Assembly: GCA_947496715.1 (NCBI GenBank)
Contig: CANMDT010000020.1
Coordinates: 1-37,569 of the forward strand
Source: Myxococcales bacterium
GTDB lineage: Bacteria; Myxococcota_A; Bradymonadia; REDH01
Direction: 5' to 3'
Length of the DNA stretch: 37,569 nt
Within the stretch, counting starts at the first letter, position 1, and every line of letters begins with the position of its first letter. The translations under genes were made by a program, and so were the position numbers. Shown piece by piece: positions 22,451 to 30,634 of the stretch. The notes beneath the pieces were generated by a model, which made no database searches, was not told where the DNA came from, and saw only the letters and a program-made list of their open reading frames with translations.

Positions 22451-23791
22451 CTAGCGCTGCCATGCGGGCTGTTCGAACCCGCTGCCAACGAGAGGGATCT
22501 CGGTCTGCGGGAATCCGCTGGCCGGCATGATGTAGAGCTTCTTCTTGCCGCCGCGGCTGGAGGAGAAGACGAGGAACTGGCCGTCCGGGGACCAGCTGGG
22601 CTCTTCGTTGTCGCCCTGGTCCTGGGTGAGTCGCTCGATGAAGCCGCTGTCGACCTCGACGGTGAAGATGTCCTGCCGGACGCCATCGCGGCCCGTGAAG
22701 GCGATGAGGTCGCCGCGCGGAGACCAGTCGGGCGTGGTGTTGTAGGAGCCGCGGAAGGTGAGGCGGCGCTCGCCGGTGCAGTCGGCGTTCATGACAAAGA
22801 CCTGGGGGCCGCCGCTGCGGTCGGAGACGAAGGCGATGCGGGAGCCGTCGGGCGACCAGGAGGCGGAGACATCTTCGGCGGCGTTGTTGGTGCAGCGCCG
22901 GAGCGCGGTTGTGACGGGGTTGAGGATGTAGATTTCGGCGTTCCCGTCGCGGGTGAGCGTGAGAGCGATCTCGCCTGTTCCGGGCCGCACAGAGGCGCCC
23001 GAGTTGAGGCCCGGCTGCCCGGAAAGCGTCCGGAGCGACCTGCCGCCCGTGACCAGGTCTGGGTTGCCGCTGGCGAAGGAGGTGTAGACGAGCTGTGAGC
23101 CGTTCCAGGCGGGGAGGATGTTGATGGGGCCAACGCTGGAGATGGGCTCAACATGTGCGCCGTCGATGCCGGTGACGAAGACCTGCTTGGAGCCGCGGGT
23201 GCGCGCGACGTAGGCGATGCGGGTCCCGAAGAGGCCTTCGTTGCCGGTGAAATACTTCATCAGGAGGTTGATGAAGCGGTAGACCTCGGGCTCCACTGCA
23301 TCGAGTCCAACGGTGGTGGACTTGAAGCCGATGTCGACCTCTTTCTGGGTGTTCACATCGAAGAGTTTGATTTCGACGCGGGCCTGGTTGGTGGCCACCT
23401 TGAAGGCAGCTTTGACGACAAACTGAGCGCCGACATTGTACCAGTTGGTGAAGTTGGTTGACGGGGCAGTGATGCCTTCACGCGAGCTGTCGAAGAAGTA
23501 GCGGTCGGGCGACAGTACGTTGAAGAAGCCCGCGATGCCGAGGCAGGTGCGGATGGTCTTGGCCATGGAGACCTGGAGGCCGCGGGGGTCTGTGTCGCCG
23601 AGGTTGTAGGTGTCTGGGACGGCGATTTTGGTGAGTGCGTCGTAGCTGGAGGGGCGGACGACGATGGTGGTGAGCCCTTCTGGCACACGGTCGGGCGTGG
23701 CGGTCTGTGCCGCGGCGGGAGTGGCCGCGAGCAGGAGCATCGCGACGAGAGCGGCGAGCAGGAGTCGGGCGGCGGAGCGGGGGTTGTTCAT
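22451..23791 (-). CDS. tolB: Tol-Pal system protein TolB
   Basis: A 446-aa protein. A signal peptide (RLLLAALVAMLLLAATPAAA) precedes an N-terminal alpha/beta domain (about 40-180: LQVSMAKTIRTCLGIAGFFN, then VLSPDRYFF) and a six-bladed beta propeller with repeated WSPDG units (ASWSPDGSRIAFVSDRSGG, PDWSPRGDLIAFTGRDG, PSWSPDGQFLVFSSSRGG). TolB is periplasmic and switches between Pal and TolA. The start at 23791 lies four bases after the tolA stop; upstream residues in the same frame are a shadow of tolA. Neighbouring pal, tolA, tolR and tolQ give the classical order. Confidence 0.95.
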   Translation of the reverse strand: MNNPRSAARLLLAALVAMLLLAATPAAAQTATPDRVPEGLTTIVVRPSSYDALTKIAVPDTYNLGDTDPRGLQVSMAKTIRTCLGIAGFFNVLSPDRYFFDSSREGITAPSTNFTNWYNVGAQFVVKAAFKVATNQARVEIKLFDVNTQKEVDIGFKSTTVGLDAVEPEVYRFINLLMKYFTGNEGLFGTRIAYVARTRGSKQVFVTGIDGAHVEPISSVGPINILPAWNGSQLVYTSFASGNPDLVTGGRSLRTLSGQPGLNSGASVRPGTGEIALTLTRDGNAEIYILNPVTTALRRCTNNAAEDVSASWSPDGSRIAFVSDRSGGPQVFVMNADCTGERRLTFRGSYNTTPDWSPRGDLIAFTGRDGVRQDIFTVEVDSGFIERLTQDQGDNEEPSWSPDGQFLVFSSSRGGKKKLYIMPASGFPQTEIPLVGSGFEQPAWQR

Positions 23792-23795
23792 GAAT

Positions 23796-24620
23796 TCACT
23801 GGCACTTGATTTGGCTGTTGAAGCCCGACTTCTCGATCTGCGCACGCAGTCCTGCGTCGGTAATGGAGTTGAGGTCGAGTCGGCTCTGCCCCATGGAGTA
23901 GCGGGAGCACATGGTACGAACCGCGCCGTCGAACAGGGCATTTCCGCTGGGCGATTTGATGTCGCAGGTGGAGATGCGGCCTTGGACGGTGACGCGGACA
24001 TAGACGGTGGCGGCGAGGGTCCGGCACTCGCCGGGCGGGATGCCGGCGGGGGCGCGGAGGGCGCGCTGGAGCTGTGCGGTTATGCGGGCCATCTGGTTGG
24101 CAACGGCGGTGGCGGAGAGGCTGGTGCCGCCCTGGTGGCCGCTGCTGCTTCCCATGACAGGGAGGTTGTTGGTGGGGCGGAGCGGGTTGCTCTCGCCGCG
24201 GTAGGGCGTCGGGGTGGTGACCTTGGGCTTTACCTTCTCCGGCTGCTGCTCCAGCGTCTCCTTCTTTGGCTTCTTGGGCTCGTCGGGCAGCGGCTTGAGC
24301 GCGACGGTCTCCTCGTCGGGGGGCGCGACCTCTTTGGGGTCCTCGGGCTTGACGGGCTCGGGTTCTTCGAGCTTCTCGGCGGGGGTCGGATTGGCGATCC
24401 AGGGGAGCTGGCCATCCTTGGGCATGAGTTCGCCCCACTTGAGCAGTTCGGCCTCAATGACAACGGATGGGCCCGGTGCCGCAGCCGGCTCGCTCATGGA
24501 GCCCACGAGCGCAAAGCCCAGCACAACCGTGTGGGCAAGCAGCGTCAGGACGATGCCTGTGGCAGTCTCGGCGCCGGTACGGCCGTGTCGCTCTGCGGCT
24601 GACTTGGGGTGTTCGCTCAT
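23796..24620 (-). CDS. tolA: TolA/TonB-type energy-transducing periplasmic protein
   Basis: A 274-aa protein. A membrane helix (ATGIVLTLLAHTVVLGFALV, about 20-39) is followed by a Pro/Glu/Lys-rich stalk (about 75-140: EEPEPVKPEDPKEVAPP) that replaces the long Ala-rich helix of E. coli TolA. The C-terminal domain (about 185-274) has GECRTLAATVYVRVTVQGRI, CDIKSPSGNALFDGAVRTMC, and four Cys that could pair. The TolQR motor uses it to reach Pal/TolB. Its ATG overlaps the tolR stop by 4 bases (ATGA). The name rests on architecture and position rather than on detailed similarity of the C-terminal domain, which is typical of TolA orthologues. Confidence 0.86.
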   Translation of the reverse strand: MSEHPKSAAERHGRTGAETATGIVLTLLAHTVVLGFALVGSMSEPAAAPGPSVVIEAELLKWGELMPKDGQLPWIANPTPAEKLEEPEPVKPEDPKEVAPPDEETVALKPLPDEPKKPKKETLEQQPEKVKPKVTTPTPYRGESNPLRPTNNLPVMGSSSGHQGGTSLSATAVANQMARITAQLQRALRAPAGIPPGECRTLAATVYVRVTVQGRISTCDIKSPSGNALFDGAVRTMCSRYSMGQSRLDLNSITDAGLRAQIEKSGFNSQIKCQ

Positions 24621-25147
24621 CGCTTTGTCGGCTTCTTCGCGGGCGGTGCAGGGGCCTCATCGGCGCCGTAGCCCGGGTTGGTGACCATGCCGAAGTTGGT
24701 AACGCCGGCTTTGCGGATTCGGTTCATCACGCCGACAACAAACCCATATCGGATGTCGGCGTCGGCCATGAGGTAGAGGGTCTTGTCTTCTTGGAGCTTG
24801 GCGTTCTGCGAGAGTTTGCGTTCGATCTCATCGAAGCAGGGTTCGTAGGTGGCGGGGCCGGGCGCCGTGAGGGCGGCGCTGCAGTCGGTGATCTTCTCCT
24901 CACCGATGAAGACCTCCAGTCGGGGGCTGATGGAGAGGATCAGCTTCTTGGCGTCGGCCGGCATCGGCGTGGGGTTGTTGGTGGTCTTGGGGAGGTTCAT
25001 CTCCACCAGCTTCATCTGGTTCTTGGGGGCCATGAGTGGCGTGGAGATCATGAAGATGACCAGCAGCACGAGCATGACGTCGACGAGCGGCGTGACGTTG
25101 ATTTCGGCCACCGCGCCGCGCTTTCTTCGAACGGGGTTCATTCCCAT
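24617..25147 (-). CDS. tolR: TolR/ExbD-family motor protein
   Basis: A 176-aa protein. An N-terminal AEINVTPLVDVMLVLLVIFM membrane helix contains the proton-path Asp (PLVDV) shared by TolR, ExbD and MotB. The periplasmic part follows, with LILSISPRLEVFIGEEKITD and YLMADADIRYGFVVGVMNRI. It ends in a Pro/Lys tail. The ATG at 25147 has an almost perfect Shine-Dalgarno, AAGGGAGG, with seven bases of spacing, the strongest site in this operon. It sits 39 bases after tolQ. With TolQ it forms the proton-driven complex that energises TolA. Confidence 0.93.
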   Translation of the reverse strand: MGMNPVRRKRGAVAEINVTPLVDVMLVLLVIFMISTPLMAPKNQMKLVEMNLPKTTNNPTPMPADAKKLILSISPRLEVFIGEEKITDCSAALTAPGPATYEPCFDEIERKLSQNAKLQEDKTLYLMADADIRYGFVVGVMNRIRKAGVTNFGMVTNPGYGADEAPAPPAKKPTKR

Positions 25148-25186
25148 GATGCTACCTCCCTTGCTGCCGGAGCAGCCGCCTTTGCC

Positions 25187-25924
25187 TCACTTGAGGAAGT
25201 TGCGCTTGACGATGTTCAGGAAGTCGTTGGTGAAGCTCTCCATCTCCACCGAGAGGTCTTGAATCTTGGCGTTGAGGAAGTTGTAGGCGACGACAGCGGG
25301 GATCGCGGCCGCGAGTCCGATGGCTGTTGCGACAAGCGCCTCAGCGATGGGGCCGGCGACAACGTTGATGCCGAGCTGGGTGCCGTCGGCCTGGTTGGAG
25401 AGGTTGACGAAGGCCAACATGATTCCCCAGACGGTTCCGAAGAGGCCGACGAAGGGGGCTGCGGAGCCGATGGTGGCCAGGGCGGTGATGAGGCGCTCGA
25501 GGTAGGCAATCTCGGAGGCTGCTGCCCGCCGGAGCGCCCGCTCGACATTCTCGATGGCGCCGAGCTGCGCGCCCATGTTGCTGTCGGCCTCCTGCTGGCT
25601 GCGGAGCTTTCGGAGTTCGACAAAGCCGGCCTGGAAGACCTGACTGACGGGCGAATGGGGCAGCCGCTCGGCCTCTGCGTAGATGGCGTCGAGCCGCTTG
25701 CTATCCCAGAAGATGGCGAGGAAGGCGCGCGTCTGGCTGTTGGCGCGCATCAGCTGGAAGGTCTTGAAGCCGATGACGAACCAGCTCGCGATGGAGGAGA
25801 AGATGAGCAGGGCCAGGACGGCGAGGACGATGCCGGAGGCATCACCAAGCAACCCGATGATGCTCACCTGTTTGGCGGCCTCGGGTGCGGCCTGCGCCAG
25901 AAGAAGGGAGAGGTGACTGTGCAT
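25187..25924 (-). CDS. tolQ: TolQ/ExbB-family proton channel protein
   Basis: A 245-aa protein with three membrane helices: GIVLAVLALLIFSSIASWFV (about 30-50), a second around LATIGSAAPFVGLFGTVWGI (about 150-175), and a third at VAGPIAEALVATAIGLAAAI (about 190-215). APFVGLFGTVWGIM and EALVATAIGLAAAIPAVVAYN are the family signatures, and the second carries the Thr of the channel. The large loop between helices 1 and 2 is cytoplasmic. It is the first gene of the cluster tolQ-tolR-tolA-tolB-pal-ppx-SDH_sah-like-Nudix, and a candidate promoter lies just upstream. Confidence 0.94.
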   Translation of the reverse strand: MHSHLSLLLAQAAPEAAKQVSIIGLLGDASGIVLAVLALLIFSSIASWFVIGFKTFQLMRANSQTRAFLAIFWDSKRLDAIYAEAERLPHSPVSQVFQAGFVELRKLRSQQEADSNMGAQLGAIENVERALRRAAASEIAYLERLITALATIGSAAPFVGLFGTVWGIMLAFVNLSNQADGTQLGINVVAGPIAEALVATAIGLAAAIPAVVAYNFLNAKIQDLSVEMESFTNDFLNIVKRNFLK

Positions 25925-25954
25925 GGCGTGCTCACTGCGACGGAGAATGGTGGT

Positions 25955-25983
25955 GGGATACCAACCCGCGGGGGGTGTCGCAA
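25955..25983 (-). promoter_or_regulatory. candidate promoter of the tol-pal operon
   Basis: On the minus strand, TTGCGA (25983-25978), 17 bases, then TATCCC (25960-25955), in the 87-base gap upstream of tolQ. Transcription would start near 25948, about 24 bases before the tolQ ATG. It would let the tol genes be expressed independently of the upstream outer-membrane gene. Confidence 0.4.
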
Positions 25984-26011
25984 GGAACGGGCGACAGGCG
26001 GTTTTGGGGTA

Positions 26012-27235
26012 CTACTGCTGTGGCGCCGAGGCGGGCAGCGCTGCATCCGGGAGCCAACGGAGGCTTAGTCCGAGCCGGAGGCCTGCGCCACGCTCCATGT
26101 TCATTTCGAGGCCGACTTTGCGTTGGAGCGGGATGCCGACCCGGGCGGTGAAGTAGCCGCCGAGGGAGGTACGGCCTACGGGACGGCTGTCGCGCTGTTC
26201 GTAGCCGAGTCCGATGTTGACGCTGGGGGTGAAGTTGGCGGAGACCTCGCCCCCGACGGGGAGGCGCCAGACGAAGGCCTCTTCGGAGAGGCCAAAGCGG
26301 TCTGCGGGGTCGAAGCGGATCTGGGAAACTTCGGCGCCGCCGTGGGCGCGCACCAGGACGTTGGCGAAGTGGGTGGCGATGGAGCCAAGGTCGGCCTCGA
26401 GCGAGAGGCGGGGCTCGGCGGCGAGGCGTCCAGCGCCGGCATCGGTGAGTCTCTCGTCGGTGATCGCGACGCCAAGCTCGGTGTCGGTCAGGCCGAGCTT
26501 TCCGATGGGGATGCGGGCGGCTGCGTAGAGCCCAAGGAGCTGGTAGCTGCCGGCGGGATCGGCTTCAAAGTCGGCGATCGCAACAAAGTGGCGGAGGCGG
26601 AGCGGGAGCATCGCCCCGAGCACCGTGACGCCGTCGCCTTGCAGGACAATGGTTGCGTAGGAGAACTCGGCGGAGAGTCCTTCGCTGCGGGAGTTGTTCT
26701 GGGGCAGGGGCGCGCCGGTACCGCGGAGGGTGCCTAGGAGGTCTCCGGCCCAGGTGAGTCCGAAGCCTGCAGCGCCGGCGACGGCCAGCGCCTCTCCGGA
26801 GGCGTGGAGCCAGCTGGTGGATGGGTTGGCGTCGACGAGTGCGAGTCCGCCGAGCCCGACGGCGATGCTGGCGATTTCACTGCCGAGGAGGATCCAGGCG
26901 GTGGTATCTTCGCCCATGACGAAGTGTCCTGCGCCGTGGACAATGGAGCCGACCGTGAGCGCGGTGAGACGGGCCGTGTTGGAGCCGGCTTGGCCGCGTT
27001 CCGCATCGAAGTGCCAGTTGTCGCGGAGGAGCTCTTCGTCTGTGAGTTGCCAGGGCTGCCGTGCGGCCTCGTCGGTGGTGCGCGCGGTCGGTTGGTCGGC
27101 TGAGCGGTCGTCCGTTGCGCGCGCAGGGATTTGGTCGCCTGAGCCTTCTCCGGAGCCCTCGGCTGCGTGGGTCGGGTTGGCGGCGAGCAGGAGGCTCAGC
27201 GCGAGCGCAGCGTTTCGTGCGGCACGAAAGATCAA
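26012..27235 (-). CDS. outer-membrane beta-barrel protein of unknown function
   Basis: A 407-aa protein with a TTG start (27235-27233) overlapping the stop of the upstream gene as TTGA; the resulting N-terminus (IFRAARNAALALSLLLAANP ending THAAEG) is a proper signal peptide. A Thr/Asp/Glu-rich linker and two hydrophobic stretches follow (about 90-165: AWILLGSEIASIAVGLGGLA and ALAVAGAAGFGLTWAGDLLG). From about 185 to the end there are alternating amphipathic strands (FVWRLPVGGEVSANFTPSVN, IGLGYEQRDSRPVG, GGYFTARVGIPLQRKVGLEM, LRLGLSLRWLP). No specific family recognised. Coupled to the LpoA-like gene. Confidence 0.66.
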   Translation of the reverse strand: MIFRAARNAALALSLLLAANPTHAAEGSGEGSGDQIPARATDDRSADQPTARTTDEAARQPWQLTDEELLRDNWHFDAERGQAGSNTARLTALTVGSIVHGAGHFVMGEDTTAWILLGSEIASIAVGLGGLALVDANPSTSWLHASGEALAVAGAAGFGLTWAGDLLGTLRGTGAPLPQNNSRSEGLSAEFSYATIVLQGDGVTVLGAMLPLRLRHFVAIADFEADPAGSYQLLGLYAAARIPIGKLGLTDTELGVAITDERLTDAGAGRLAAEPRLSLEADLGSIATHFANVLVRAHGGAEVSQIRFDPADRFGLSEEAFVWRLPVGGEVSANFTPSVNIGLGYEQRDSRPVGRTSLGGYFTARVGIPLQRKVGLEMNMERGAGLRLGLSLRWLPDAALPASAPQQ

Positions 27236-29175
27236 GGGAGCGCCTCGAACCGGCCGTTCTTCACGGTCGCCAGCCGCGGCCGAAGTTTGGGGTTGCCGTT
27301 GGCGTCGAAGCGGATGGGGCCGACAACGCCCTCCGCGCTCCAGTCGCCGTCCATGCGGCGGCGGAGTTCGGCTGCGCTGTGGAGTCCGTCGGTGAGCATC
27401 GCCCGACGCATCAGGGTGATGGCGTCGTGCGAGAAGGCCTCGGCACCGCTCGGCTCGCGCCCGAAGTGAAAGAGAAAGCGGTTGCGGAAGAGGGCGGCCT
27501 CGTCGGTCGCCAGCGGCGCGAGGAACCAGAAGGGGATGATGGCGCCCTGCAGGTAGGCCGCGGCGTTGCGCAGGAGATAGTCGTCTGCGGCCATGCTGCT
27601 GAGCAGGTAGGTGACGCGGCGGCGGCGGTCGTGGGTCTCGCCGTCGGCCGGGAAGATGTCCCTGGCGGCAAGGTTGGAGACCACAGCGGAGACGACGGTG
27701 GAGGTGGCTGCGAAGAGGACCACGTCGGCGCCGCTGCGGGCGATGGCAGCAGCGGCCGAAGAAGCCGAGGTCTGGAGGTTCTTGGAGGCCGTATCGACCT
27801 CGACCGTGACGAGCTCTTCGAGGCCGCGCTGTTTGGCTTCGCGGAGTGCGGCGGCGCGGAAGAGGTCGAAGAAGGCGCCATCGGGGCTGCTCTTCTCCGT
27901 CACGAAGGCGATGCGACGTGCGCCGCGACGGGTGACCGCTGCTTCGACGGCGCGAGAGGCCTCTGCGGCGGCATCGACGAAGAGGCGGAAGCTGCCCGGC
28001 TGGTGGGTCAGGAGTGGCTTGGGGCTTAGTGCCAGGTGCGGGAGCCCGTGGCGGACGGCAGCGGCGCGAGCGACCTCGACCAGTTCGGGCTCGACAGGCC
28101 CGACGATGGCGATCGCGCCGGCTGCGGCGAGCTCATCTACGGCGCGTGTGACGGCAGCGGCATCGCTGAAGGTGTCGCGAATGAGGAGTTTGGAGGTGGG
28201 CTGTTCGGCGTCAAAGCTGCGCTGCGCGAGGAGGGCGCCACCGAGGAGGGCACGACCGGCGCGGCGCGCAGGGCCGGAGAGCGTGAGCAGGAGGCCGAGC
28301 GTGGGTGTGGGGGCGGCAGCGGAGTCAGTGAGGACCAGGCCGCAGGAGGCTGCCGTGAGGGTCTCGGCGCGCTGCGAGAGTTCGGTCGCGAGCGGTCGAT
28401 TGCCGGACGCGAGCGCAAGGGAGGCGAGTTCGCAGCCGACCCGCTTGCGCGTGGCGTCGCTGGCAGCGTCCCAGACCGCGAGCATGGCGGAGGGCGGCGT
28501 GTTGAGAACGAGTGCCGCACGGATGCGGTCTGTTGCGTAGGTGGCGAGCGGACCGGCGTCGGCGCGGAGCTCGAGCGCTGCGAGTGCGTCGAGGGCCGGC
28601 GCGATATTGTTCTCCCTGAGCTGTGCCTCGGCAATGAGCGCAAGGGCGAGCGGCGCGTCGGCAGGGAAGACCGAATCGACCATCTTCTGTTGCTCTGCGG
28701 GCTGACGCGTCTGTTCGCTGAGCGATTCGAGCGCGCCGTCCACATCTCCCTCGGAGACGCGCTGGTATTCGAGGTAGTAGGAGGCGGCCGCAGCCTCAGT
28801 GACGGGGGTTCGAGAGAGCTGACGGAGGCCTTCGCGGGCCCCTTCTGCATCTGCCGTGGCGAGCTGACAGCGGCTAACCATGAGGTCGACCTCGTCGGAG
28901 CGGCGGTCGCCGGGATAGCGGCTGGCGAAGAGGCGCAGGGCGTCAAGCGCGGCCTTGAAATCGTTGCGGTCGAAGAGTGCGCGGGCGGTAGCGTAGTCTG
29001 CGTCGGCCTCGTCTGCGGTCCAGGTCTGCGGGGGCGGAACGGGTCGCGGAATCTCGATGACGACGGGCTGTGGCGGAGCTCCGCAGCCGGCAGCGAACGC
29101 GACGGAGAGCCCTGCCGCAAGGAGCGGGACAACAGCGACGGAGCGCACGATGGCGGAGAGGTTGAAGCGGGTCAT
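27232..29175 (-). CDS. LpoA-like penicillin-binding-protein activator lipoprotein
   Basis: A 647-aa protein. The signal ends in a lipobox AFAAGC (Cys31), so it is probably an outer-membrane lipoprotein. A TPR-like half (about 50-260: YATARALFDRNDFKAALDAL, then RLFASRYPGDRRSDEVDLMV) is joined to a type-I periplasmic-binding-protein fold (about 300-630: TLGLLLTLSGPARRAGRALL, AIAIVGPVEPELVEVARAAA, HGLPHLALSPKPLLTH, DGLHSAAELRRRMDGDW). That TPR plus PBP-I layout is the LpoA / 'penicillin-binding protein activator' architecture, which stimulates class A PBPs. The ATG at 29175 gives the best signal peptide. A divergent ABC-transporter receptor is possible but would not have TPRs. It precedes the outer-membrane gene with a 4-base overlap. 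Confidence 0.75.
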   Translation of the reverse strand: MTRFNLSAIVRSVAVVPLLAAGLSVAFAAGCGAPPQPVVIEIPRPVPPPQTWTADEADADYATARALFDRNDFKAALDALRLFASRYPGDRRSDEVDLMVSRCQLATADAEGAREGLRQLSRTPVTEAAAASYYLEYQRVSEGDVDGALESLSEQTRQPAEQQKMVDSVFPADAPLALALIAEAQLRENNIAPALDALAALELRADAGPLATYATDRIRAALVLNTPPSAMLAVWDAASDATRKRVGCELASLALASGNRPLATELSQRAETLTAASCGLVLTDSAAAPTPTLGLLLTLSGPARRAGRALLGGALLAQRSFDAEQPTSKLLIRDTFSDAAAVTRAVDELAAAGAIAIVGPVEPELVEVARAAAVRHGLPHLALSPKPLLTHQPGSFRLFVDAAAEASRAVEAAVTRRGARRIAFVTEKSSPDGAFFDLFRAAALREAKQRGLEELVTVEVDTASKNLQTSASSAAAAIARSGADVVLFAATSTVVSAVVSNLAARDIFPADGETHDRRRRVTYLLSSMAADDYLLRNAAAYLQGAIIPFWFLAPLATDEAALFRNRFLFHFGREPSGAEAFSHDAITLMRRAMLTDGLHSAAELRRRMDGDWSAEGVVGPIRFDANGNPKLRPRLATVKNGRFEALP

Positions 29176-29242
29176 GCGGCGCACCGATCGTGAGGCGGGA
29201 GCAGGCACGGTCCCGACCCCCGCAGCCTCTCTAACAGCGAAA

Positions 29243-29273
29243 CCCCGCAGGTGGAACCTTCGCGCGGGCGGGG
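29243..29273 (-). terminator. candidate terminator/attenuator after the two-domain lipoprotein gene
   Basis: On the minus strand CCCCGC (29273-29268) pairs with GCGGGG (29248-29243). An inner AGGT/ACCT stem around TCC stacks on it, with an 8-base bulge, and TTTCG follows. It begins five bases after the lipoprotein stop and lies 68 bases upstream of the LpoA-like ATG, so it could separate or attenuate the two transcription units. Confidence 0.4.
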
Positions 29274-29277
29274 CTCG

Positions 29278-30207
29278 CTAGCGGGAGACGGTGAGCGTGT
29301 ATTCGGGTGCGCGCGTCTGGTCGTGGGCGCCGACAAAGAGCTGGTAGAGGCCGCGGTCGAACAGGGCGCGGATGGCTGGCGTCCAGCCCTCGAGGTCGTC
29401 GTTGCAGAGCACCCGACCGTTGGGCCCAACGACGACGAGCGTGGTGTCGGCGTCGGCGTCGGCGCGGAGCGTGAGCTCCATGGGTTCGAGGACCTCGAGG
29501 AGGTGGTCGGGGCCGTCGGCGATGAAGCCGGCACAGCCCGGACCTACAAGCGCTGCCTCGCGGGGGCCGCCGGCGACGCCTGTGAGCTGGCCCGGCGCGG
29601 TACCCTCTGCGAGCCGGAGACCGCCCGAGGAGCCGCCCGCCATCGCCTCGAGCGGGGTTGGCTGCGGGCCGTCGAGCAGGGGCGCCGGAAGCTTCGCGAT
29701 GCGGGCGGCGGGGCGGCGGTCCCAGAGCCCCGCGAAGAGTGTGAGGCGCACGCGCAGGCTCCCCTCCGCCTGCTGCCGACCGACGAAGAGTTGGTAGCTG
29801 CCGGCGGGGAGACGGCCGGAGAAGCGGGGGGCGAGCCCCTCGGTGTCGTCGGCGCAGCGTGCCCAACCGTCTGCGCCTAGGACGACCAGCGAGAGGTCGT
29901 GGAGGGGCGAGCCGATGGGCGCTGCCTCGAGCGAGAGGTCGGTGGGTCCATCGAGGCGGAGGACGAGCTGTGGCTCCTGCGAGATGCGCCCAACGCAGCC
30001 GGCGCCGAGCGCGGAGGCCTCACGCGTAACGGAGAGCGTCCATTCGCGGCTGATCGGTTCGGCAGCCGGACCGAAGGCGAGCGTCTCACCCGAAGGCGAG
30101 TCGACAGGCGTCGGCTTGGGCGCTTCGCCGGGCGATGGCGCCGGCGGCGCAGCACGATCGCAGCCTGTCGCGGCCAGGAGCGCGAGGAGGAGCAGGCCTC
30201 TGGTCAC
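29278..30207 (-). CDS. lipoprotein with two PPC-like repeat domains
   Basis: A 309-aa protein. The signal ends LLAATGC (Cys16). A short Pro linker is followed by two copies of a beta domain of about 100 residues. Copy 1 (about 52-155) has GCVGRISQEPQLVLRLDGPT, SLVVLGADGWARCADDTEGL and LPAGSYQLFVGRQQ. Copy 2 (about 220-309) has GCAGFIADGPDHLLEVLEPM, TLVVVGPNGRVLCNDDLEGW and FDRGLYQLFVGAHDQ. The strand pattern and the G.Y.l.V ending resemble pre-peptidase C-terminal (PPC) domains; each copy has a Cys pair that could form a disulfide. No enzyme motif. The ATG overlaps the ArsR-like stop by 4 bases. Confidence 0.72.
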   Translation of the reverse strand: MTRGLLLLALLAATGCDRAAPPAPSPGEAPKPTPVDSPSGETLAFGPAAEPISREWTLSVTREASALGAGCVGRISQEPQLVLRLDGPTDLSLEAAPIGSPLHDLSLVVLGADGWARCADDTEGLAPRFSGRLPAGSYQLFVGRQQAEGSLRVRLTLFAGLWDRRPAARIAKLPAPLLDGPQPTPLEAMAGGSSGGLRLAEGTAPGQLTGVAGGPREAALVGPGCAGFIADGPDHLLEVLEPMELTLRADADADTTLVVVGPNGRVLCNDDLEGWTPAIRALFDRGLYQLFVGAHDQTRAPEYTLTVSR

Positions 30208-30617
30208 GGCTCGTCTTCCGGAGCGCGCGCTGGCGCAAGCGCCTCACGCTGCCGTTGCGCGACCCCCTCCGCCGTGCGCTGCAGGAGGCGGATCTGGTCG
30301 TGCGCCTTCTGGAACTCGGCGCCCAGCGCCTCCAGCCGGATGCGGTAGTGATGCTCCTTGCCGGCCTTGGCCATGGCCAGGATGCCCGCGGAGGTGAGCA
30401 GCTTGAGGTGGTGCGAGAGGGTGGAGGCGGGCAGCTCCAGGCCGCGGGCAATGTCGCCTGCGGAGAAGGGCTGCATCTCGCCCGCGCCGGGCGTGCAGAG
30501 GAACTGCAGCACCCGCACCCGCGTGGGGTCGGAGAGCGCCGCAAAGAAGGCGCTGTTTACGAGCAGCCGCGGTGCGCGGAGACGCGGCTTGGCGCGCGAC
30601 GATGAGGAGTTGGCCAC
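30204..30617 (-). CDS. ArsR-family winged-helix transcriptional regulator
   Basis: A 137-aa protein with a GTG start at 30617; the longer frame runs into the upstream lipoprotein gene. The ArsR fold is clear at about residues 20-105: FFAALSDPTRVRVLQFLCTP, the HTH FSAGDIARGLELPASTLSHH and recognition helix LKLLTSAGILAMAKAGKEHH, followed by YRIRLEALGAEFQKAHDQIR. The metal-binding ELCVC motif of ArsR/SmtB is absent, so it is not an obvious metal sensor. The C-terminal helix may mediate dimerisation. It lies between two lipoprotein genes on one strand, overlapping the downstream one by 4 bases, which suggests that it controls this envelope operon. Confidence 0.85.
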   Translation of the reverse strand: MANSSSSRAKPRLRAPRLLVNSAFFAALSDPTRVRVLQFLCTPGAGEMQPFSAGDIARGLELPASTLSHHLKLLTSAGILAMAKAGKEHHYRIRLEALGAEFQKAHDQIRLLQRTAEGVAQRQREALAPARAPEDEP

Positions 30618-30634
30618 CGGGTGCTCGGAGCGGG

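Noticed and set aside
25955-26011. Riboswitch or small RNA upstream of tolQ
   Set aside because: The gap is 87 bases, with a candidate promoter but no conserved riboswitch core that I can recognise.
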